Source: Gammaproteobacteria bacterium
GTDB lineage: Bacteria > Pseudomonadota > Gammaproteobacteria > Arenicellales > Spongiicolonaceae
Length of the DNA: 10,763 bases
NCBI GenBank assembly: GCA_007570945.1
Contig: RKSH01000044.1
Location: 1-10,763, forward strand
Direction: 5' to 3'
The position numbers and the translations under genes were made by a program. The notes beneath the pieces were generated by a model that had not been told where the DNA came from, searched no databases, and saw only the letters and a program-made list of their open reading frames with translations. Within the stretch, counting starts at the first letter, position 1, and every line of letters starts with the position of its first letter. Below are positions 1 through 4,885 of this stretch, in pieces.

Positions 1-289
1 AACCGAAATACCCCATCTGCTCGCGTATTCTTCTAACTTCCGCCTCGCTGCCGGGCTGGATTTCCATGCAGTCCACATAATACAGCCGGATGTGCAACTT
101 CCCGCCATTCGCCGCCACCACAAAACTGTCGCCGTCATTGGCGCGGTCCTCAACCAGCCTCGCGCCGTGAATCGCCGTCAACTCCGCGGCGTGCGCGCAT
201 GAGGAAAGCCCGCACAAAAACCACGCGGCGGCGAAACAATTTTTTCTAAACACGGGAATTGTTTTATCGGTTGCAACGGTCGCCATCAT
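1..289 (-). CDS. Exported SNase-like (thermonuclease family) protein, N-terminal part only
   Basis: This reverse-strand frame is open from an ATG at 289 to the window edge and gives about 96 residues; the C-terminus lies outside. Residues 18-35 form a hydrophobic signal segment after Arg-Lys. It ends either in a lipobox-like LSSC (Cys31) or at a signal-peptidase I site after AHA, so the protein is exported and may be a lipoprotein. Residues 52-76 match the start of the staphylococcal-nuclease fold: DGDS is followed by a strand with IRLYYVDCME. Arg68, Asp73 and Glu76 align with the catalytic Arg, Ca-binding Asp and general-base Glu of SNase, while the usual TPE is CME here. A GTG at 253 would give a shorter, more typical signal peptide beginning MFRKN and has TAAAAC 7 nt upstream, so it may be the real start. 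The family assignment rests on these motifs only. Confidence 0.7.
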   Translation of the reverse strand, partial: MMATVATDKTIPVFRKNCFAAAWFLCGLSSCAHAAELTAIHGARLVEDRANDGDSFVVAANGGKLHIRLYYVDCMEIQPGSEAEVRRIREQMGYFG

Positions 290-313
290 ACCATCACCGC
301 CGCCCTCCTCTGC

Positions 314-319
314 TACCAT
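314..319 (+). promoter_or_regulatory. -10-like hexamer just upstream of the Nudix gene
   Basis: TACCAT ends 7 nt before the ATG at 327. It matches four of six positions of the sigma70 -10 consensus, and no convincing -35 box is visible. The spacing would put the transcription start at or next to the start codon. No Shine-Dalgarno sequence precedes the gene on this strand. This is a weak call made mainly because the same spacing recurs at moaA and cysQ. Confidence 0.25.
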
Positions 320-326
320 AGCCCCC

Positions 327-935
327 ATGCACCTCCCCCAAATCCGCGCCGCGCTGGCCGGTTATTGCCCGGCGCTGTTGCCGGTGCGCGGAGAGGCCGC
401 CTCAGTTGCGATGATTTTGTGCGACGGCGAGGGTGAGGGTGACGGCGGACTGCAGGTGGTGGTGATTGAGCGCGCGCGGCGGGCCGGGGATCCGTGGTCG
501 GGGCAATTGGCGTTTCCGGGCGGGCGGCGGGAAGCCGGCGACCGCGATGCGCGCCACACCGCCGAGCGCGAGACGCGCGAGGAAATCGCCGTTGACCTCG
601 CCGCCGCCGAGCGCCTTGGGCGGCTGGACGACCAGCGTGGGCGCGCCGCCGACAAGCCCCTCGGGCTGGTCATCCGCTGCTTTGTCTACCACCACCCGGC
701 GCCGGCCCGGCCCAGGCTAAGCGGCGAGGTGAGCGCGGTGCACCGGGTGCCGCTGGGGTATTTTGTCGCCCAAAGCCGCCGGCGTTTTGCGCGGCCGCTG
801 CCGGGCCTCACCCGCGATTTTCCGGCGGTGCATATCGGCGCCGACCCGACCGGCGGCGGCCCGCTGGTGTGGGGGCTCACCTACCGTTTCCTCAGCGCGT
901 TCTTCCGTTTGTTGGGGCGGCCGCTGCCGCAATAA
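327..935 (+). CDS. Nudix hydrolase, CoA pyrophosphatase (NudL/NUDT7-8) type
   Basis: The 202-residue protein carries a Nudix signature at residues 62-89: AFPGG, then a spacer, then RETREEIAV. The terminal Gly of the classical box is Ala, and the spacing from the Gly pair to the RE is one residue longer than the canonical box. Both deviations are also seen in E. coli NudL as I recall it. The upstream IERARRAGDPWSGQ segment resembles the CoA-pyrophosphatase motif that precedes the Nudix box, and VWGLTYRFL near the C-terminus matches the VWG(M/L)T element of that group. The family hydrolyses CoA and acyl-CoA to 3',5'-ADP and phosphopantetheine in the cytoplasm with Mg or Mn. Glu82, Glu85 and Glu86 are the expected metal ligands. 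The gene ends 9 nt before moaA, so the two may be co-transcribed. Substrate is inferred from motif class. Confidence 0.85.
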   Translation: MHLPQIRAALAGYCPALLPVRGEAASVAMILCDGEGEGDGGLQVVVIERARRAGDPWSGQLAFPGGRREAGDRDARHTAERETREEIAVDLAAAERLGRLDDQRGRAADKPLGLVIRCFVYHHPAPARPRLSGEVSAVHRVPLGYFVAQSRRRFARPLPGLTRDFPAVHIGADPTGGGPLVWGLTYRFLSAFFRLLGRPLPQ

Positions 936-938
936 AAT
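909..938 (+). promoter_or_regulatory. Possible moaA promoter inside the Nudix 3' end
   Basis: TTGTTG (909-914), an 18-nt spacer and TAAAAT (933-938) precede the moaA ATG at 945 by 6 nt. The -10 matches five of six consensus positions, but the -35 only three. If it is used, the transcript would start at or almost at the start codon. No Shine-Dalgarno sequence lies in the 9-nt gap. Confidence 0.35.
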
Positions 939-944
939 CCACCG

Positions 945-1970
945 ATGAATTTGCAACCGGCCCCCCTCAGCGACACCCGCGGCCGTCCGCTGCGCGACCT
1001 GCGACTGTCGGTCACCGACCGCTGCAACTTCCGCTGCGGCTACTGCATGCCGCGCGAGATTTTCGGCGCCGACTATGCATTCCTGCAACGCGGCGCGCTG
1101 CTGCGCTTTGAGGAACTGGAGCGGCTGGCCGGCATCTTCGCCAAACTCGGCGCCGGCAAACTGCGCATCACCGGCGGCGAGCCGCTGGTGCGCAAGGGCA
1201 TCGTGGAACTGGTGGCGCGGCTGGCGGCGGTGGCCGGCGTCACCGACCTGACCATGACCACCAACGGTGCACTGCTCACGGCGAACCGCGCCGCCCAACT
1301 GGCCGCCGCCGGCCTGTCGCGCATCACCATCAGCCTCGACGCGCTGGATGACGCGGTGTTCCGGGCGATGAACGACGTGGACTTCCCGGTCAGCCGGGTG
1401 CTCGCCGCCATCGACGCCGCGCTTGCGGCAAACCTTTCGCCGGTCAAGGTCAACGCCGTGGTCATCCGCGGCGTCAACGACCACCAGGTGCCGCCCCTGG
1501 CCGAGCGCTTTCGCGGCAGCGGCGTCATCGTCCGCTTCATTGAGTACATGGATGTGGGCAACACCAACGGCTGGCGCATGGAGCAGGTTTTTCCGGCCGC
1601 GCAAATCGCCGCCGCCATCCACCGCAAATTTCCCATCGCGCCGCTGGCTCCGGCCTACCCCGGTGAAGTGGCGCGCCGCTGGCGTTACCTGGACGGCGCC
1701 GGCGAGGTCGGCATCATCGCCTCGGTCACCCGGCCGTTCTGCGGCGACTGCACCCGCGCCCGGCTGTCGGCGGAGGGCAAATTGTATACCTGCCTGTTCA
1801 CCCGCCACGGCCACGACCTGCGCGCGCTGCTGCGCGGCGGCGCCGGCGATGCTGAAATTCTGGAATCGCTGCGCGGCATCTGGCAACGGCGCGCCGACCG
1901 CTATTCGGAAATCCGCACCAGCCACACAACGCGGATGCCGAAAGTGGAAATGTCCCACATCGGCGGCTGA
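945..1970 (+). CDS. moaA: GTP 3',8-cyclase MoaA (molybdenum cofactor biosynthesis)
   Basis: This is a full-length 341-residue radical-SAM enzyme that rearranges GTP to (8S)-3',8-cyclo-7,8-dihydroguanosine 5'-triphosphate, the first step of molybdopterin synthesis, in concert with MoaC. The N-terminal SAM cluster motif is Cys27-x3-Cys31-x2-Cys34. The SAM-binding GGEPL is at residues 77-81. The second, GTP-binding 4Fe-4S site is Cys266-x2-Cys269-x13-Cys283. The protein ends in the conserved C-terminal Gly-Gly that MoaC-dependent cyclisation needs in studied homologues. Length and every key residue are intact. No other moa, mob or moe gene is in the window, so the rest of the pathway must lie elsewhere. 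The ATG at 945 gives the expected short N-terminal extension before the radical-SAM core. Confidence 0.97.
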   Translation: MNLQPAPLSDTRGRPLRDLRLSVTDRCNFRCGYCMPREIFGADYAFLQRGALLRFEELERLAGIFAKLGAGKLRITGGEPLVRKGIVELVARLAAVAGVTDLTMTTNGALLTANRAAQLAAAGLSRITISLDALDDAVFRAMNDVDFPVSRVLAAIDAALAANLSPVKVNAVVIRGVNDHQVPPLAERFRGSGVIVRFIEYMDVGNTNGWRMEQVFPAAQIAAAIHRKFPIAPLAPAYPGEVARRWRYLDGAGEVGIIASVTRPFCGDCTRARLSAEGKLYTCLFTRHGHDLRALLRGGAGDAEILESLRGIWQRRADRYSEIRTSHTTRMPKVEMSHIGG

Positions 1971-1985
1971 TTTTTTTTTGTTTTT
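1937..1985 (+). terminator. Probable rho-independent terminator of moaA
   Basis: GCCGA (1937-1941) pairs with TCGGC (1960-1964) and GTGG (1944-1947) pairs with CCAC (1955-1958), around a 7-nt loop. The 3' side is followed by the moaA stop and then a T-tract: nine T at 1971-1979, one G and five T. The hairpin lies inside the last codons of moaA. The six bases between stem and T-tract are longer than ideal. The structure lacks a T-tract on the opposite strand, so it would not terminate zapE, which converges from the right. Confidence 0.55.
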
Positions 1986-1992
1986 CGTTCAC

Positions 1993-3087
1993 TCACCCAC
2001 GGTGGCGCCGCGCCAGGTACTCGCGCGACTGCATCTCGCGCAAGCGGCTCGCCGCGCGCGCAAATTCTTTTTTCAGCCGCCGGCCGCGGTACAGGTTTTC
2101 CGGTTCCGCATGCGCGGAGGCGATGAGGTTCACTCCGCGCTCATACAATTCGTCCACCAACGCGATGAACCGCCGCGCGCGGTCATCGTGGTCGGCGTCC
2201 ATGCGCGGGATGGCGGAGACCAACAGCGTATGGTGCAGGCGCGCCAGCGTGATGTAGTCGGCAATGCCGCGCGGCCCGTCGCACAGCTCGGTGAAGGTGA
2301 ACCACGCGATGCCGTCGCCGCTGCGGCGGCTTGTCAGCGGCCGGCCGCGAATGCGCAAAACACGCCCGGCCTCGCCCTCACCGCCGGCAATGCGCCGGTA
2401 ACAGTCCAGCAACGCGCCGTCACCGCGGCCGCCGTCGCCGACGACGTGGTAAACGCCGCCGCCGTCCAGCGCGCGCAAACGGTAATCGGCGCCGCCGTCC
2501 AGATGCACCACGCGGGTGTGCCGCTTAATTAATTCAATGGCCGGCAGAAAGCGGTCGCGCTGCAAACCGTTTTTGTACAGTTCGTCGGGCTCGGTGTTGG
2601 AAGTGGCGACCAGGGTGACGCCGCGCTCAAACAGCGCGCCCAAAAGCAGCGACAGAATCATCGCATCGCCGATGTCGGAAACGGCAAACTCGTCAAAGCA
2701 CAGCACCCGCGCACCGCGCGCAAACTTTCCGGCGACCACCGCCAGCGGGTCGCGGCGGTTGGCCAACATTTTTAACTCGGCATGCACCATTTCCATGAAA
2801 TGGTGAAAGTGCAGCCGGCGTTTGTCGGCGAATGGCAGGCCGTGGTGGAACAAATCCATCAGGTGCGTTTTGCCGCGCCCCACGCCGCCCCACAAATACG
2901 CGCCCTGCACCGGCGCTTTCCGCCTCCGCGCCGCCGCCAGCCAACCGCGCCCGCCGGTTGCAACCAGCGCATGATGAATCCCGTCGAGCAGCGCGGCGGT
3001 TTGCTCCTGCGCCGCATCATGCGCCAGCGCGCCGCGCGCAACTTCGGCGCGCCATGCGGCAAGCGGCGGGGGTGTGAAATCGGTCAT
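1993..3087 (-). CDS. zapE: Cell division protein ZapE, AFG1-like ATPase
   Basis: The 364-residue P-loop ATPase has Walker A GGVGRGKT at residues 67-74 followed by the family's LMDLF. Walker B RVLCFDEF is at 127-134, with the characteristic AVSDIGDAMIL after it, then a TSNTEPDELYKNGLQRDRF sensor region. A second SAHAEPENLY repeat of that motif sits near the C-terminus. ZapE homologues associate with the Z-ring and, in E. coli, help division under low oxygen or heat. The mitochondrial relatives AFG1/LACE1 act in inner-membrane protein quality control. The frame stays open upstream to 3738, but that extension only reads antisense through cysQ. The ATG at 3087 gives the usual N-terminus (MTDFTPPP) and family length. 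In-frame ATGs at 3114 and 3120 are possible. The gene converges on moaA and diverges from cysQ. Confidence 0.93.
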   Translation of the reverse strand: MTDFTPPPLAAWRAEVARGALAHDAAQEQTAALLDGIHHALVATGGRGWLAAARRRKAPVQGAYLWGGVGRGKTHLMDLFHHGLPFADKRRLHFHHFMEMVHAELKMLANRRDPLAVVAGKFARGARVLCFDEFAVSDIGDAMILSLLLGALFERGVTLVATSNTEPDELYKNGLQRDRFLPAIELIKRHTRVVHLDGGADYRLRALDGGGVYHVVGDGGRGDGALLDCYRRIAGGEGEAGRVLRIRGRPLTSRRSGDGIAWFTFTELCDGPRGIADYITLARLHHTLLVSAIPRMDADHDDRARRFIALVDELYERGVNLIASAHAEPENLYRGRRLKKEFARAASRLREMQSREYLARRHRG

Positions 3088-3091
3088 CGCG

Positions 3092-3120
3092 TTGTAAGCG
3101 GCGGCCCGCGACATTAGCAT
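3092..3120 (+). promoter_or_regulatory. Predicted cysQ promoter, possibly bidirectional with zapE
   Basis: TTGTAA (3092-3097), a 17-nt spacer and TAGCAT (3115-3120) lie 7 nt before the cysQ ATG at 3128; each box matches four of six consensus positions. The start site would fall at about the A of the ATG, giving a leaderless message. The -10 lies within the near-symmetric TAGCATA (3115-3121), whose other strand reads TATGCTA. That could serve as a -10 for zapE about 28 nt before its ATG, although I see no good -35 on that side. Confidence 0.45.
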
Positions 3121-3127
3121 ACCGGCC

Positions 3128-3940
3128 ATGAACATCGACTCACTGCTCGGTGAAGTCGTCCGCATTGCCGAGCGCGCCGGGCGGAAAATCCGCGACGCCG
3201 GGCCCGGCATGGCGCGCGCCAAAGCCGACGGCTCGCCGCTGACCGAGGCCGACCAGGCCGCGCACCGGGTGATTGCCGGCGAACTTGCAAGGTTGACGCC
3301 GCACATTCCGCTGTTGTCCGAGGAATCGCCGGCCGAGGTTTTTGACCGGCGCCGGGCGTGGAAAAAATTCTGGCTGGTGGACCCGCTGGACGGCACGCTG
3401 GAATTTCTTGCCGGCAGAGACGAGTTCACCGTCAACATCGCGCTAATCGAAAACAGCGCGCCGGTGATGGGCGTGGTGCACGCGCCGCGGCCGGGGCAGA
3501 CGTATTTTGCGCGCAACGCCGGCGGCGGCCGGCGCGCCTTTGTGTGCGACGAAAACAAAAAACCGCACGTCATCAGCGTCAACAAAAAAAATTCGGCGGC
3601 GGTGACCGTGCTGCTGAGCCGCTCCCGCCACAACCGCGCCGCGCAGGATTTTGTGCGCGGCCTGAAAGCAAAGTTCACCGAAGTGCGCGAAGTGGCGCTC
3701 GGCAGTTCACTGAAGTTCTGCCGCATTGCCGACGGCACTGCCCATGTTTACCCGCGCTATGGCCCCACCTCGGAATGGGACACCGCCGCCGCGCAATGCA
3801 TTGTGGAAGCCGCCGGCAGCAGCGTCACCACCCTCGCCGGGGCGCCGTTGCGCTACAACAAAAGCTCGCTGCAAAACCCCCACTTCATCGCCGCCGCTGA
3901 CGACCGCTGGCGCCATTTTTGCGGCGCCGGTGCGGTATGA
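3128..3940 (+). CDS. cysQ: 3'(2'),5'-bisphosphate nucleotidase CysQ
   Basis: This 270-residue protein belongs to the inositol-monophosphatase superfamily. CysQ hydrolyses 3'-phosphoadenosine 5'-phosphate (PAP) to AMP, relieving inhibition in sulfate assimilation and other PAP-generating reactions. The Mg ligands are visible: SEE at residues 64-66, DPLDGT at 85-90, and EWD at 216-218 with Asp218 as the late metal ligand. The segment after the DPLDGT motif, EFTVNIALIE, and the N-terminal DGSPLTEADQAAH are typical of CysQ rather than of SuhB-type inositol phosphatases. One oddity is that the Lys normally following DPLDGT in CysQ is Leu91 here. The gene starts the plus-strand chain that runs to 9644. 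There is no Shine-Dalgarno sequence before the ATG, and the promoter-like boxes sit directly upstream. No sulfate-assimilation genes are nearby. Confidence 0.93.
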   Translation: MNIDSLLGEVVRIAERAGRKIRDAGPGMARAKADGSPLTEADQAAHRVIAGELARLTPHIPLLSEESPAEVFDRRRAWKKFWLVDPLDGTLEFLAGRDEFTVNIALIENSAPVMGVVHAPRPGQTYFARNAGGGRRAFVCDENKKPHVISVNKKNSAAVTVLLSRSRHNRAAQDFVRGLKAKFTEVREVALGSSLKFCRIADGTAHVYPRYGPTSEWDTAAAQCIVEAAGSSVTTLAGAPLRYNKSSLQNPHFIAAADDRWRHFCGAGAV

Positions 3941-3974
3941 TTGGGCAAAACCGAACCCAACCCCACCCACCCCA

Positions 3975-4163
3975 ATGGAACCCCTCGCTCTTTGGGAGCA
4001 AATTTTAATCGGCGTCTTCGGCGTGCTGCTGTTGCTGTGGTGCTGGCCGCGGGCGCGGGCATTGCTGCGCGAGAGCGCCGAGGCGGAGAAAGACTGGCCG
4101 GCGCTGCTTTTGCCGGTGGGCGCGGTGGCGGCGTTTGTGGTGATTTTGATTCTGCTGGTGTGA
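3975..4163 (+). CDS. Small two-helix membrane protein of unknown function
   Basis: This 62-residue protein has two predicted transmembrane helices, at residues 6-24 and 44-62. They are joined by a charged loop containing RARALLRESAEAEKDW, so both ends probably face the same side of the inner membrane. I recognise the overall shape (a helix, then a KDW motif, then a helix at the extreme C-terminus) as that of small conserved hypothetical proteins in proteobacteria, but I cannot name a family or a role. It lies 34 nt after cysQ, and its stop overlaps a GTG start of the amidotransferase by 4 nt, which favours real translation. The sequence before the ATG is C-rich and has no Shine-Dalgarno motif. 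Confidence 0.7.
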   Translation: MEPLALWEQILIGVFGVLLLLWCWPRARALLRESAEAEKDWPALLLPVGAVAAFVVILILLV

Positions 4164-4885
4164 CGGTGAACCGTATTTTATTGCTCCGCCACATGGCCGG
4201 CGACGGTGACGACCGCGTCGCCCGCGCATTGCGCGCGCGCGGCGATGCGGTCTTCAGTTGCGCGCCGGCGCTCGGCGACCGGTTGCCGGACGCCGCCGAA
4301 GTGGACGCCGTGGTTTGCTACGGCGGCGCGCAAAGCGTTAACGACGACGACGCGCCCTACCTTGCGCGCGAGACCGAGTGGATTCGCCGCTGGGCGGGTG
4401 AAGGCCGGCCGTACTTCGGCATCTGCCTCGGCGCGCAACTCTTGGCGCGCGCGTTGGGCGGTGAGGTCGCGCGCCATCCGCGGGGTTTGTTTGAGATTGG
4501 CTTCGGCGAGGTGCGGCCGGTGAACGCCGGGGATTCCTTTCTGCCGCGCGCTGAAAAGTTTTTCCAATGGCACCAGGAGGGCTTCACCCCGCCGCCCGGC
4601 GCGCGGTTGCTGGCAAGGGGCGCAGTTTTTGCCAACCAAGCTTTTGCGGTGGACGAGAAAATCATCGGCGTGCAGTTTCACCCCGAAGTCACGCGCCACA
4701 TGCTGTTGCGCTGGCAGCGCGAGGCGGCGCACATGCTGCAACGGCCGGAGGCGCATTCGGCGGCGCGGCAGTTGGCCGACTGGGAGCGCCACCATGAAAA
4801 GGTGCGCCGCTGGCTTGGAGGTTTTCTGGAACGCTGGCGGGGCGGGGGTGAGGACGCCGGCCGGGACGTGGGATGGGCGGCGTGA
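4160..4885 (+). CDS. Class I glutamine amidotransferase (GMP-synthase-like, stand-alone)
   Basis: The 241-residue protein has the class I glutaminase triad: Cys89 in GICLGAQLLARALGG, and His174 with Glu176 in QFHPEV. It is a stand-alone domain without a fused synthetase, like the GMP-synthase-like amidotransferases (E. coli YfeJ group) for which substrates are mostly unproven. A role in releasing ammonia from glutamine, or in gamma-glutamyl hydrolysis, is inference. The start is uncertain: GTG at 4160 makes a GTGA overlap with the preceding stop and GTG at 4166 is two codons later. I chose 4160 because 4-nt overlaps recur along this chain. The open frame runs further upstream to 3941, but that part overlaps the small membrane gene and lies before the conserved N-terminal strand. 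The 3' end overlaps pepN by 13 nt. Confidence 0.88.
   Translation: MTVNRILLLRHMAGDGDDRVARALRARGDAVFSCAPALGDRLPDAAEVDAVVCYGGAQSVNDDDAPYLARETEWIRRWAGEGRPYFGICLGAQLLARALGGEVARHPRGLFEIGFGEVRPVNAGDSFLPRAEKFFQWHQEGFTPPPGARLLARGAVFANQAFAVDEKIIGVQFHPEVTRHMLLRWQREAAHMLQRPEAHSAARQLADWERHHEKVRRWLGGFLERWRGGGEDAGRDVGWAA

Noticed and set aside
717..1958. 413-codon open frame on the minus strand across the Nudix gene and moaA
   Set aside because: It is antisense to two genes with full motif support. Its product is low-complexity Arg/Gly/Ala/His sequence with no recognisable domain, as expected from stop-poor GC-rich DNA.
3088..3738. N-terminal extension of zapE by about 217 codons
   Set aside because: The added part only reads cysQ antisense and has no counterpart in ZapE, which begins near the ATG at 3087.
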